From positions 434,001-498,000 of the forward strand of contig NZ_LR890047.1 in NCBI RefSeq assembly GCF_904848675.1: a DNA stretch of 64,000 nucleotides, in the 5' to 3' direction. Positions 51,617 through 61,771 of the stretch are shown one piece after another. The translations under genes and the position numbers were made by a program. Origin of the DNA: Profftia tarda. Lineage in GTDB: Bacteria; Pseudomonadota; Gammaproteobacteria; Enterobacterales; Enterobacteriaceae. Within the stretch, counting starts at the first letter, position 1, and each line of letters begins with the position of its first letter. The notes under the pieces were generated by a model. That model did no database searches. It was given only the letters and a program-made list of their open reading frames with translations, and was not told where the DNA came from.

Positions 51617-52087
51617 TTATCTGTTTTCTAGTTGATAGCCAATATCTTCCTTTTCTGGGCAACCAGCTGCTGTGCGCGCTAGCTCGTCGCAGCGTTCGTT
51701 ATTAATATAGCCTGCGTGTCCTTTGATCCAGACCCATTTAATTTTATGTGCTCGAATAGCTATATCGAGACGTTGCCATAAATCTATATTTTTAACTGGT
51801 TTTTTGTCTGCTGTTTTCCAGTCGCGCTTTTTCCAGTTATGAATCCACTCAGTGATCCCTTGACGCACATATTGGCTATCACTATACAAAACTACTGAGC
51901 ATGTTTCTTTAAGTTTTTCTAATGCTACGATTGCCGCCATCAACTCCATTCGGTTGTTCGTGGTTATATAGTAGCCAGAGCTCAAAGTTTTTTCTTGTTT
52001 TTTATAGTGCAAAATAGCACCATAGCCACCTGGGCCTGGATTACCTAAACAAGAACCATCAGTGAAAATCTCAACCTGTTTTGTCAT
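51617..52087 (-). CDS. rnhA: Ribonuclease HI
   Basis: RnhA cleaves RNA in RNA:DNA hybrids, clearing R-loops and primers. 156 residues against 155. The catalytic carboxylates D10, E48, D70 and D134 and the accessory H124 occur at the E. coli positions, in F-T-D-G-S-C-L-G-N-P-G-P-G-G, R-M-E-L-M-A-A, Y-S-D-S-Q-Y-V and K-G-H-A-G. The divergent neighbour in E. coli, dnaQ (proofreading subunit), is not present on the other side, so either it moved or it was lost. Confidence 0.98.
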   Translation of the reverse strand: MTKQVEIFTDGSCLGNPGPGGYGAILHYKKQEKTLSSGYYITTNNRMELMAAIVALEKLKETCSVVLYSDSQYVRQGITEWIHNWKKRDWKTADKKPVKNIDLWQRLDIAIRAHKIKWVWIKGHAGYINNERCDELARTAAGCPEKEDIGYQLENR

Positions 52088-54273
52088 AATCTATTAGGTT
52101 AATTCGTGGTAAACACCTGAATCTTTATAGAAATTTATATTTTAAATACAGGACAATAATAGTATAGATATTTGAGAAAAAGAAACGCACTATAGCAATA
52201 ATCCAGGGATACAAGATAAAATATACTAATAGTAAATTAAAATTTGTTTGGTATTAGTTTTATATCGTTATCTCTTATATTTTATATTGTCTTTAAATTT
52301 TTTGTAATTATAGTGTAAATAATTTTTATCTGTTTGATAAAAAACTTTTTCTGAAATTTTATAAATTGTAAAAACAGTTTATTGATTATTCCCGAGTACA
52401 TAATAAATCATCAATAGTTTGATAATAATATTTATGACCTATAAATTTCTTTGCTTAATAGTTCTCTTCTAAGAAAGATGTTCTAACATCTTATTTCTAT
52501 TACTCATACTTGAATAATACTTATTAATTAGCACGAAATTATAGCGGAATATTATAGAGTTTATTTATTTGGTTTATATTAATACTTTAAAAACACTTAA
52601 TTTGCGTTAGTAGTATAGATTTTTCTGTTTGCGAAGACATATATAAATTTTAGTCTATTGATGAAATAAAATATTATCAGGAAATATAGTGTGTTAGAAT
52701 TCTTCAAGAATATGTAAGTGAATGATAAGCACAGAAAAAACACTTGTCTTGGTTTATGAAAAATATAAGCAGCAGTTATTTGCAGTTAAATTAATAATAT
52801 TTTAAACGTAATATACTAAACGCATAATCAAGATAGAAAATATATAGTAGAAAGCATAGTTTTGAGAAACAGCGAACTATTTAGATCACAGTTTTATTGC
52901 ATGTCTCTTATATACCATAAGTAAGGATAGCAGTAGTTATAGTTTTATGAGAATTAATAAGTTTTGCTCATATCTTTTGAGTTATCAGTTTAAAGATTTT
53001 TTATAATCTATCGTATGAATATAACAGTATAATCATTGAATATAGTATGAATACTATTATGCGTTATTTGTACTGAATTTTTAAAATCATCTCTTAATAT
53101 ACTTTATTAATATATAGTACTTTTAACTCGTTATTTAATAGAATAATTTCTACTTTTAGAAATATACGCTATGATACATTAAAAAAATAAGATGTTATTT
53201 CTTCTGATAATTTTAGAAAGGTCTACGCTATTTGCCTATATTATTTTTCAAGACCATTGGCATGTTACTTGAGTAGTATATAATAAAGTTATGATTCTTA
53301 TAACTTCATGAATATATTTTTCATGAAGAGATCATAAAGAATATATTAAAAAATTGCGGATTGATATAATCCGTGGATTATACTATTTAAAAATCAGGCA
53401 GCTCTTGCTAAACCTTTATATTTTCTATTCATAGAGTACTTAGACAAGATGAACACCGTTGCTTCAATGCTTTATCATTTGATTATAATGAACATGCAAT
53501 GATATTGCATCATTCTTCCGAATCTGTATGAGTTCCATACGCTAAGGCAATGATCGTTCTATAAAAAATTATTTATCTCAATTCATTGCTTATCAGCATT
53601 AATCCTTCGAAGGTTTCGTGTGGTTAATTATATAACAATCTATAATAAGATAGGATTTAATAAAATTTTAAAACAAAAAATTTTTGTAGAAATACCGATG
53701 TTTTGACTTTTAGTATGTTCTAGATATTAAATAGTTAGTAACGATGCTCAGAATAGATAAAGCCTTATAAGCAGCTTTATTATCTTAGAGAGCAATATTT
53801 TAGTATTAAATTTATTCCTGTTTAAACTGCTTTGTACAGTCATAGTATTATGGTGTTTAAGCTGCAATTGCTATACTTATCTTGAACGAAATAAATTCCC
53901 AATTTTTAGATTATGGATACTTATTTCACTACAGATAATCATAATACTCACAGGTATTGCTTCTCGTGATCTAATTTTTTTAATAAATAAAAACAAAATA
54001 TAGATATATTTAGTTCTTTATGAAATTATAGAAGTATATTCTGATATAACTTTTATATTATCTATTTATGTTATATTAAGTAATTTTTCTGCTAATGAGT
54101 TGCACTGATGTCATAATATTTAGATATTTTGTCATGTGTTATACTTACTTTTTTATCTGTCTAGTGATATAAGTGATCCACATCTTTAGATTGAAAGGAA
54201 ATAATTTAGGATATTGTCTAATAAAAATTATATGCTAAAGAGCACAATATAACCATACTAAAAAACCAGCAGA
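52088..54273. other. Long spacer rnhA-fabI
   Basis: About 2.2 kb. dnaQ, expected divergent from rnhA, was looked for near 52100-52900 on the plus strand without success. A patch at about 53390-53640 is clearly less A+T-rich and has interrupted reading frames on both strands, suggesting an old gene I cannot name. A 9-bp hairpin (arms CTTCATGAA and complement) is at 53304-53328. Confidence 0.5.
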
Positions 54274-55062
54274 TTAATCTGTTTCTAATTCGTTCATTGC
54301 AGATATATTAAATCCCCCGTCAACGTGCAATATTTCCCCAGAAATACCACTAGCTAAGGAAGAGCACAAAAATGCTGCGGAGTTTCCTATATCTTCGATA
54401 GTTACACTGCGACGAATTGGTGTTAACTTTTCACAGTGCGCCATCATCTTACGAAAGTTTTTGATGCCAGATGCAGCTAAAGTACGGATTGGACCCGCTG
54501 AGATACCGTTCACACGGATTCCCTGAGGACCCATGGCATTTGCCATATAGCGCACGTTGGCTTCTAAGGAAGCTTTTGCCAGACCCATAACGTTATAATT
54601 TAGTATAGCACGTTCTGCTCCTAGATAAGAGAGAGTAAGCAGGCTGGCGTTGGTGTTAAGCATTTTACGACAAGATTTTGCCATAGCAACAAAGCTGTAA
54701 GAACTAATATCATGAGCTATTCTAAAACCTTCACGAGTAACTACATCTACATAGTCGCCATTTAACTGTTCCTCAGGGGCAAAACCTATAGAGTGCACAA
54801 AACCATCTAATTTTGGCCAATATTTCCCTAGCTCTTTAAACATCGCATTTATACTGTCATCTTTTGCTACGTCACAAGGTAGAACGATATCGACATTGAA
54901 TTGAGCTGCGCATTCTTCTACGCGGGATCTAAGTCTATCGTTTTGGTAAGTAAAAGCTAATTCGGCTTTTTCTCGGTGCATAGCACATGCTATTCCGTAA
55001 GCAATAGAGAGTTTACTAGCTATGCCAGTGATAAGAATGCGCTTGTTGATCATAGAATCCAT
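54274..55062 (-). CDS. fabI: Enoyl-ACP reductase (NADH)
   Basis: FabI performs the last reduction of each fatty-acid elongation cycle. 262 residues, the E. coli length. It is a divergent short-chain dehydrogenase with the Y-x6-K active site at Y156 and K163 (N-Y-N-V-M-G-L-A-K-A) plus Y146, the nucleotide-binding G-I-A-S-K-L-S-I-A-Y-G and the inhibitor-contact region H-S-I-G-F-A-P. A CAGATTAATCTG palindrome with a T run overlaps the stop on the minus strand and may contribute to termination. Upstream lie remains of the sap operon, as in E. coli gene order. Confidence 0.98.
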   Translation of the reverse strand: MDSMINKRILITGIASKLSIAYGIACAMHREKAELAFTYQNDRLRSRVEECAAQFNVDIVLPCDVAKDDSINAMFKELGKYWPKLDGFVHSIGFAPEEQLNGDYVDVVTREGFRIAHDISSYSFVAMAKSCRKMLNTNASLLTLSYLGAERAILNYNVMGLAKASLEANVRYMANAMGPQGIRVNGISAGPIRTLAASGIKNFRKMMAHCEKLTPIRRSVTIEDIGNSAAFLCSSLASGISGEILHVDGGFNISAMNELETD

Positions 55063-55389
55063 ATAATAACCCTTTTAGTCTAGTTTTATATTACTTAAGT
55101 ATTTTAGCTCTATCTACTTTTCCGAATTATACAGAAGAGCGGGGTGTTCTTCGCGGCATTTAATAAATATGAAGATATTAATCTCTTTTCAGAGAAAATA
55201 GATATGTGAAAAAATCTTTTTGTTAAGATTTTATGACAGTATCAAAGTAAACTTAAACGTGAATCACTCAACCATTTATTTATTAATGTATAATTTTTAT
55301 ATATCTATATTATTGTTTTCATTCTAGCCTACTATATACAATATAACATACTATCAAAATATAGCGACGCAATACTGCGCATAGCAATG
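55063..55389. other. Spacer fabI to sapF relic
   Basis: About 330 bases that must hold the fabI promoter. ycjD, which lies here in E. coli, is not recognisable. Confidence 0.45.
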
Positions 55390-55730
55390 TTAATTTATAG
55401 ATTAAGAGTTTACTTATTTTATATCTGGGTATACTAATACTTGATAAGTAATACCGTAGTTATACTGCGTCTCCATGACACATCACGATCACTTGATTGC
55501 TAATGTGCTGGATCCGCTTTAAAATCTGAGTAACATATATAAGAGATTAAGTGTTTTTGTTGTAGTTCTGATATAACATTTATCATCTGTAAATGTATCT
55601 ACATATCTAAGGCAGCAATTTCTTCATCAGTACCAATAACTTTTGGTTGCAAAATTAACGCACATGCTAGAGCAACGTGGTTAATCTGTCTATATTCATA
55701 TAATATGTTAATAATAGCATAAGTGTTAAG
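55390..55730 (-). pseudogene. sapF: sapF relic (ABC transporter ATPase), C-terminal part
   Basis: Minus-strand translation gives A-L-A-C-A-L-I-L-Q-P-K-V-I-G-T-D-E against G-L-A-R-A-L-I-L-R-P-K-V-I-I-A-D-E of E. coli SapF, then A-L-D-M and a stop. After it come I-S-E-L-Q-Q-K-H-L-I-S-Y-I, and in another frame H-I-S-N-Q-V-I-V-M with a stop five codons later. Further on, G, T, V-L and P fall at the spacing of G-S-T-A-D-V-L-A-S-P. Internal stops and shifts are clear. The N-terminal half with the Walker A motif is missing. In E. coli SapF is one of two ATPases of the SapABCDF peptide/putrescine importer. Confidence 0.85.
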
Positions 55731-55829
55731 AAAGTAATTTAAATTGATGCAATATTTATTGATACGTTATTTACTTTTAGCAATATCTAAATATGTAAAA
55801 TACGATGACGAGAATTTAATAAAGTTGAC

Positions 55830-56387
55830 CATTGGTATTAATACTAGAGAGATAACAGACAGAATCATGCAGTAGGCAACAATTAGGAGCGTAGCATTAT
55901 ATAATGTAAGTTTAACAGACACGCATTAACTAGAGATCATTCTTGCTATATTTTTCATGCGATATAGTATATAGTACCGACCTAAACCGGTCGTAAAACT
56001 AGATGCAGTAAACAGAATATAAGTAAAATATCTAACCAGAAAAACGGCTTGAGCATCTGAATATCTCTAGGGAGCCAATCGCTCTATACTTCTATCTAAA
56101 TCTTAATATGACAACTATAATACCCAAGAAATAACTGAGATTATTGCTATCATAAATGCTAAAATACAGAGTTCCACAGTTGCAGGGCACGTCTCTTTTA
56201 ATTGTTTTATTATTATCCTACTATTTGTGCTAGAGAGACATAAATCTCCTTTTAGGAATACTATGTGCGCATCAATTAGAAATGCACTGAAAAGTGAGGT
56301 GTTAGGAGTAGACTCAAGCAGAATTAAGCCAAGCAGAGATAATAAAGATATTTTAATTAATAAAAGAAAACAGCCGGTATAATACAA
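55830..56387 (-). pseudogene. sapB: sapB relic (ABC transporter permease)
   Basis: An open frame of 90 codons (56115-56387) matches the N-terminus of SapB: S-S-T-N-S-R-I-I-I-K-Q-L-K-E-T-C-P-A-T-V-E-L-C-I-L-A-F in register with S-S-I-N-G-Q-P-I-A-E-Q-L-K-E of E. coli SapB, continuing to its P-A-T-M-E-L-C-I-L-A-F. It then stops. Downstream, broken frames give A-V-F-L-V-R-Y-F ending G-L-G-R (SapB: P-V-F-W ending V-S-G-R) and a hydrophobic piece near 55865-55900 like the C-terminus. The total is little over half of the normal gene. No intact permease can be made; the 90-residue frame should not be annotated as a new membrane protein. Confidence 0.85.
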
Positions 56388-56619
56388 AAGTAATTGTGTT
56401 TTGCTTTATATAGAAGATAAAAATAACTTGGTTTAATGCTTTGATGTAATTGCCTGCAGAATCTTCGCAACAGGATAAAAAGATGGTTTTTTATAAAATA
56501 CTCTGTCATATGAGGCGTTATCAAATATATTAAATGTTATTTCTTGAATATTATAACGATATCATTACAAGGATAAAGAGTTGATTAGTATGACAATAGG
56601 AAATGCTCTTCTAGAATTT

Positions 56620-57990
56620 TTTATGCTTCTTGATAGTATTATATGCCCTGTAAACTTGCTGTGATAGCAAGAATTGCTATTACTGAATAAAATGATTCAT
56701 TGCATCTATGAGATCAGTTATTCTCTGAATCAATCGTTCCGCTTCTTGGCAGGCAGGCTACAAATTCTCTGGATAATTGCTGTTATTTGCCTATCCTAAG
56801 AGTTTTATATCATGACTAATATCTATTGAACGCTCTTCGTGAAAGTTTTTTGCGATTGGGAAAATACTGATATCACTCCCTGGCGTGTACTAAATAATTA
56901 ATTAACAAGCTTATCATTTTTTAGTTAGCTGGGTATAATACTTAAGATATAGTAGGCAAGCAAAATTGCACTTTAAGATCCTTCAGACCAGCATGCCTGA
57001 AAAACTAACGCGATGTTTATAGATGATATAATGATATTTTATATTTGTTACAATATGCGCAAAAAGAGCATTTTAGTTAAAATGCAGATATTTCTGTTGT
57101 ATGATTATAAATATGCTACATCAGTATCTTATTCTTAATGGCATAAGAAATAGTGCACCATATATTTATATTATTTTATTATAGCTTTTTGGGTTTAAAC
57201 TACCAGGGCAGTATTTCAACACCTGGATGTCAAATGAGAGTCTTGGTTATATCATAAAATGCTCAGCTAGCTCTGAGGGATATGTAGAGCATCGCATTTC
57301 CTGGTCAGTAGTTTTGACAATTTTCCTGTTTCTAAGATTTATAGTTACTTTGTTGCATACGCGGCTTGCCTTTTTAGGATTTATCATTTCTTTTTATACA
57401 AAATATACCCTGCTTAATACTTATGCATTATGAATAGAAAAGCACCAACTGGCAAATGATCAATTTCTTGTTTTATATTTTATTTTGTTAAGGTATGCGA
57501 ATATTAGACCAAGAGGATTAATGCATAGTTGGTTGCTGAATACGATAGAAAGATCTATCCAAATATTTAAGACGAATTTCAATTTTATAGTTATCTAGTG
57601 TACAAAATTTTTTGCTGTGTATCTCAACGGGATACTATCAAAATAGGAGTAATATTCGCCATTTAGAATATACTACTCATGCTTTATGTCAAATATGAGG
57701 TTAAATCTAAATATAAAGTCATAAGAGTTTATTTTTTAGTAGTTTTAAAGCAGCTCGTTTCCTAAAAAGGTACAACTTTAAGATGTTGAAACGATACACA
57801 TGTTATAACTGGATCTAATATTTCCTGGCTTTGCACTAATACAGGTATTAAATGGTATGGATATAGATCCATTCCTCGTAGAAGATCCTAAAGATAATAC
57901 ACTAGCGCATCAGAGACAAGCAAGATGTTGGTTAGCTGTTTGATGTAATATATAAAACCTCTTTGCCGTATATCGAAGTAGTGCCTGCAT
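56620..57990 (-). pseudogene. sapA: sapA relic (periplasmic peptide-binding protein)
   Basis: Several minus-strand segments match E. coli SapA in order. Near 57870: D-x-Y-x-Y-H-L-I-P-V-L-V-Q-S-Q-E-I-L-D against D-P-Y-T-Y-R-L-M-P-E-L. At 57541-57600: L-D-N-Y-K-I-E-I-R-L against L-D-N-H-T-V-E-F-R-L. At 57409-57466: L-P-V-G-A then H-K-Y, stop, A-G against Q-P-V-G-T then S-E-Y-R-A-G. At 56785-56860: I-D-I-S-H-D-I-K-L-L-G, TAG, A-N-N-S-N against M-D-M-S-H-D-L-T-L-S-G-W-A-T-D-S-N. Near 56650: a C-terminal piece. Frames switch and stops interrupt throughout. Length is about 1.37 kb of the expected 1.64 kb. Confidence 0.88.
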
Positions 57991-58595
57991 TTTACTTAGA
58001 GTTTTAATATAAACTGCTTTTGCCCCATGCAGAACGTTCAACTAATGCTGAAAGTATATTTTCTATTCTACGCATAAATGTTTTAATAGTTTGTTCTTAA
58101 ATTCTGTAGTATACAGATATATTATCTTTTATCTTAATCATTAGAGTGAGCTAATAGGTTTTGCCAAATTAAAAATTCTATTAAACTCAGTGAATACTAC
58201 GATGATGACTACGTTTTCATAAAAAATAAAAGATTAATATTATAGCCAAACAACTTAATTTGATTATCTAATCTCTGTTTCGTTAAATGCTAAATATTAA
58301 TATTATAAATTCTTTATTTAGGAGCTACCTCACTTCTGGAGATGATTATATAAGATATTCTTTTATTGCATCAAGACATCCTGTATCAGGATCCTGATTT
58401 ATTCAATAAATTACGATTGATTTCTCAATGAACCTGCAGCTTCTATTGGTCTTATAAAAATAGTTGCTTATAATATCTTTATTATTAATACACTTAAAGA
58501 TAACATAGAATTTAAATAAATTATCTTAACAAATTTTAGAACAGCAATTTATTTTTGCTAGTCTTCATTCGTTTACATAGCATCAGAGTAAAAAT
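57991..58595. other. Spacer sapA relic to dnaT
   Basis: About 600 bases. It must contain the dnaT promoter. No relic of yjjB (upstream of dnaT in E. coli) or pspF was recognised. Confidence 0.45.
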
Positions 58596-59153
58596 ATGTC
58601 TGTCAAGATTTTATCCTCTTCAATCACAAACTTAAATGAATTTAGTACTAACCCTATAACAGCTTTAACATCTACTGATTGTGGCATCATAGCTGTACTA
58701 GATGATAGTGCTCCTATACCTGTTTTTTATGCAGTAACACCAAAGAGAATGGCTGATCTTCTTGCTTTAGAAAAGTTAGGAAATACTGGCAATTCTCATG
58801 TCTTTTTAAAAGATGATTTATGTAATAATTATTTGTTGGATCCTTTAACTGAATATCGTGCAAACTCTTGTGGAAAATTCGTTATGCATTCAGGTTGGCA
58901 TCCTGATAATGATTTTTTACATATGGCTGCAATATGGGGATACATCCTTAAAACGCCGGTAACACGAACTGAATTAGCTTCGTTTGTATCTTATTGGGAA
59001 GCGGAAGGTAAAGCGTTTCATCATGTACAATGGCAGCAGAAATTAGCGCGTAGTATACAGCAGAATCGTATTACTAATCGAACCCGATCTAAACTAGATA
59101 TGAATAACGTATTTAAAGATACTTATTCCATTCCCAAAGGTTTTAGAGGTTAA
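58596..59153 (+). CDS. dnaT: Primosomal protein DnaT
   Basis: DnaT (primosomal protein I) helps PriA/PriB load DnaB-DnaC at stalled forks. 185 residues against 179. The N-terminal oligomerisation domain is diverged (F-Y-A-V-T-P-(K/A)-R-(M/L)-A-(D/E)-L-L-A-L-E is clear), and the C-terminal ssDNA-binding domain is well kept: G-K-F-x-M, D-F-(L/I)-x-(M/L)-A-A-(I/L)-W-G, E-L-A-S-F-(V/I)-(S/A)-Y-W-x-A-E-G-K, F-H-H-V-Q-W-Q-Q-K-L-A-R-S, ending P-x-G-F-R-G. dnaC, its usual partner downstream, is absent. The 290-base spacer after it, shared with convergent lpxH, has a small A+T hairpin at 59301-59319. Confidence 0.94.
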   Translation: MSVKILSSSITNLNEFSTNPITALTSTDCGIIAVLDDSAPIPVFYAVTPKRMADLLALEKLGNTGNSHVFLKDDLCNNYLLDPLTEYRANSCGKFVMHSGWHPDNDFLHMAAIWGYILKTPVTRTELASFVSYWEAEGKAFHHVQWQQKLARSIQQNRITNRTRSKLDMNNVFKDTYSIPKGFRG

Positions 59154-59446
59154 TAATAATATGTGTAGTCTTTATGAGTATAAGAGATACAACATAATAA
59201 CCCCCCTGACTGATCATCCATAAAATAAGACGATCCGTTATTCATGCTTATAAATTTTCAAAGTGTTTTATTAAGTACTAGTTTCTTGGATATCCAGTGA
59301 ATATTCATAGAATGAATATCATTAGCCTTTTATGATAATGATTATAGCAACAGAGTATCAACATGTCTTAGTTATAATAAACTTTTTTAATATCAATTTT
59401 AGGTTAGTGCAAAAATGTATAATCTTAACAGTTAATTACACTAATA

Positions 59447-60172
59447 TTATAATGGAAATTCTATAAGCTCCATACCTTCCGGAGTAACGCTGAGCATCGA
59501 TCCATTATGATGCCATGCACCTAATACCGCTCTTTTTGCTCTTTTGCCATTTTGGATTGCAATATCATGAACTGCCAAACGGTGAGTATGTCCGTGAATC
59601 AGCCAATCAGCGTTATTTCTTTCTAGTACATTAATAACTTCTTGTGGATTAACATCCATAATTGCTTCAGGTTTACAGCGGTTTATCATTTGGCTACGGC
59701 ATCGCATTTTAGCTACTATATTTAAACGGGTGCATATTGGTAAACACAAAAATATCTTTTGGATAATTTGATTGTGTACTTTGCAAGCATAACGTTGGTA
59801 GTCTATATCATCAGTACACAGAGTATCCCCGTGCATAATAATAATGCGGTGCCCATATAGGGATATTCTTTTTTCTTGTGGTAGCAGCGTCATCCTACAT
59901 TCTTTAGCAAAGCGCTTACCCAGCAGAAAGTCACGGTTTCCATGAATGAAATAGCAGGGTACTTTGGCAGTTGCAATACCTCGTAGGGCAGCAGCTATCT
60001 CACGATGTAAGGGCTGAGGATCGTCGTCACCTATCCAGTATTCAAAAAAATCTCCAAGGATATAAAGGGCATCTGCTTTATACACATTAAGTTTTAAGAA
60101 ACGCAGGAAACCATTTGTGATTTCTGGCTCCTGTTCTCTAAGATGTAAATCTGCTGTAAATAGTGTGTGCAT
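59447..60172 (-). CDS. lpxH: UDP-2,3-diacylglucosamine hydrolase
   Basis: LpxH cleaves UDP-2,3-diacylglucosamine to lipid X, an early lipid A step at the inner membrane face. 241 residues against 240. The calcineurin-like metal site is complete: D8 and H10 in A-D-L-H-L, D41 in G-D-F-F-E, N79 in H-G-N-R-D, H-G-D-T-L-C-T-D-D, and H-G-H-T-H-R. With lptFG this indicates LPS synthesis and export. ppiB, upstream in E. coli, is not recognisable. Confidence 0.97.
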   Translation of the reverse strand: MHTLFTADLHLREQEPEITNGFLRFLKLNVYKADALYILGDFFEYWIGDDDPQPLHREIAAALRGIATAKVPCYFIHGNRDFLLGKRFAKECRMTLLPQEKRISLYGHRIIIMHGDTLCTDDIDYQRYACKVHNQIIQKIFLCLPICTRLNIVAKMRCRSQMINRCKPEAIMDVNPQEVINVLERNNADWLIHGHTHRLAVHDIAIQNGKRAKRAVLGAWHHNGSMLSVTPEGMELIEFPL

Positions 60173-61168
60173 TATAAATAGAATTGTTATTTTAATTTTA
60201 TATTTTTGTTATCATATTCTTAACTATTTTATCTAACATTGTATATCTCTAATTACTAAGTAATTGTAACAAGAGATTGGCAAAGTAGTTATGAGAAAAT
60301 TGACGTAAAATTGTGTACTTTATAATGTTTATCTTTATTAATTGTAGCTTAATTGCGTTAAGAGTATTTTCAAAAGTTTTGGTTTCTCGTTTTAACAGAG
60401 ATATATTGAATCTGTTTTATGCTGGAGTATAAAATATTTTATAAGTTATCAAATCTTTTTCATAAAGTGTTTAAATACATTTTTTTGCCAAAAAATTTAA
60501 TGGAAATACCGTAAAAATGTGCTCTAATAACTTGTAATAAAATTTTTTTTAGAACGGAGTAATTATTATTTTATAACGGTATTAAAAAATTTTAATGCTA
60601 TTCCATAGAATGGAAGTAGCGCTTATGTTGTCTAATTTATATTTTATTAGAATTGATGCGTCGCATTTAGTAGTTTTCTGTTCTATTGTATCTTCTGCAA
60701 TAAGAATAAAAAAATATTTTGTAAGACTAAAAATTTTTAAAAGCATTGCGCTCGGAGAAATAGTATTTTATGCAGCTTTATTAAGCAATTTCTCTATATA
60801 TTATGCTGTTATTAGAAATATTTATTTATTCTGAAGACAGAGTCTTGACAATAAGGATTTTATATAAAATACCTTATGCGATAAATTGTTTGTGTGTTCC
60901 AGAGGACTGATTAAATATATCTATTTTAAATAGCTATTTTATTTTATTCCTTAGATACCAATCTATTGATCTTGAATTTTCCTGTTATATAAATTAGACT
61001 TGGTAAGAAATTATAAAAACTTGTATGGATGATTTCTATATTAGTTAGTCATTCAATAACAATTCAAGAGGGTTATTTAAATTTCATTATACAAGTTTTG
61101 ATCTTTATAATATTTCTAAGGATTAGAATCTAATCATCTATCTCAATATAAATTTAACAGGAGTTAAT
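60173..61168. other. Spacer lpxH-peroxiredoxin
   Basis: About 1 kb between divergent genes. No ppiB relic was seen. An open frame of 79 codons at 60595-60834 (listed separately) is the only candidate gene. Confidence 0.45.
60595..60834 (+). CDS. Doubtful small hydrophobic reading frame
   Basis: 79 codons from ATG, mostly hydrophobic, with two possible membrane segments (about residues 22-36 and 53-75) and a few Arg/Lys between them. I do not recognise a family. There is no convincing ribosome-binding site. In DNA this rich in A+T, frames of this length are expected by chance across 27 kb of spacer. It uses some G+C-containing codons, which is why it is listed rather than dropped. Confidence 0.15.
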   Translation: MLFHRMEVALMLSNLYFIRIDASHLVVFCSIVSSAIRIKKYFVRLKIFKSIALGEIVFYAALLSNFSIYYAVIRNIYLF

Positions 61169-61771
61169 ATGGTTCTGGTTGCTCGTCAAGCCCCTGATTT
61201 TACAGCCGCTGCTGTAATGAGTAATGGTAAAATTATTAAAAATTTTAATTTGAAGACATTCACGCAAAATAAGATGGCAGTAGTTTTTTTCTGGCCAATG
61301 GATTTTACTTTCGTATGTCCTTCTGAACTGATTGCTTTTGATCATCGTTTTGAAGAATTTAAATCCCGTGATGTCAAAGTTGTTGGAGTGTCTATGGACT
61401 CTGAATTCGTTCATAACGCATGGCGCAAAACCCCTGTGAGCAGTGGTGGTGTAGGTGATCTTAATTACCCAATGGTAGCTGATATTACCCATGAAATTAT
61501 GAAAGCATATGGTATTCAGCATCCAGAATATGGAGTTGCTCTGCGCGGCTCATTCCTGATCGATAAAAAAGGTATTGTGCGACATCAAGTTGTTAATGAT
61601 CTACCTATAGGTCGTAATGTCAATGAAATGTTGCGCATGGTTGACGCATTACAGTTTCACGAAAAGTTCGGTGATGTTTGCCCAGCTCAATGGGAAAAAG
61701 GTCAAAAAGGTATGGATGCCTCTCCTGATGGAGTTGCTAAATATTTATCTGAAAATTCCACAAAACTGTAA
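61169..61771 (+). CDS. Typical 2-Cys peroxiredoxin (PrxC/TsaA/AhpC type)
   Basis: A thiol peroxidase that reduces hydrogen peroxide and organic peroxides. 200 residues. The peroxidatic cysteine is C50 in D-F-T-F-V-C-P-S-E and the resolving cysteine is C171 in V-C-P-A-Q-W, the typical 2-Cys layout. A G-G-V-G motif is present, but no C-terminal Y-F motif is seen. It is of the TsaA kind found in many Enterobacterales and symbionts, not E. coli AhpC (187 residues). ahpF is not adjacent, so the reductant is probably thioredoxin. The start has AGGAG nearby (AACAGGAGTTAAT then ATG). Confidence 0.95.
   Translation: MVLVARQAPDFTAAAVMSNGKIIKNFNLKTFTQNKMAVVFFWPMDFTFVCPSELIAFDHRFEEFKSRDVKVVGVSMDSEFVHNAWRKTPVSSGGVGDLNYPMVADITHEIMKAYGIQHPEYGVALRGSFLIDKKGIVRHQVVNDLPIGRNVNEMLRMVDALQFHEKFGDVCPAQWEKGQKGMDASPDGVAKYLSENSTKL

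Noticed and set aside
56115..56387. Possible novel 90-residue membrane protein
   Set aside because: It aligns with the N-terminal third of SapB and lies in a chain of sap relics; it is a pseudogene fragment.
57227..57433. Plus-strand reading frame of 68 codons
   Set aside because: It lies antisense to the sapA relic and has no ribosome-binding site or family resemblance.
95..57990. UGA or UAG read as an amino acid, since stops in the holC and sapA relics align with Trp codons
   Set aside because: Intact genes here end in TGA (lptF, ptrA, cynS, cmoA) and TAG (recC), and the relics also carry frameshifts and TAA stops, so decay explains them.
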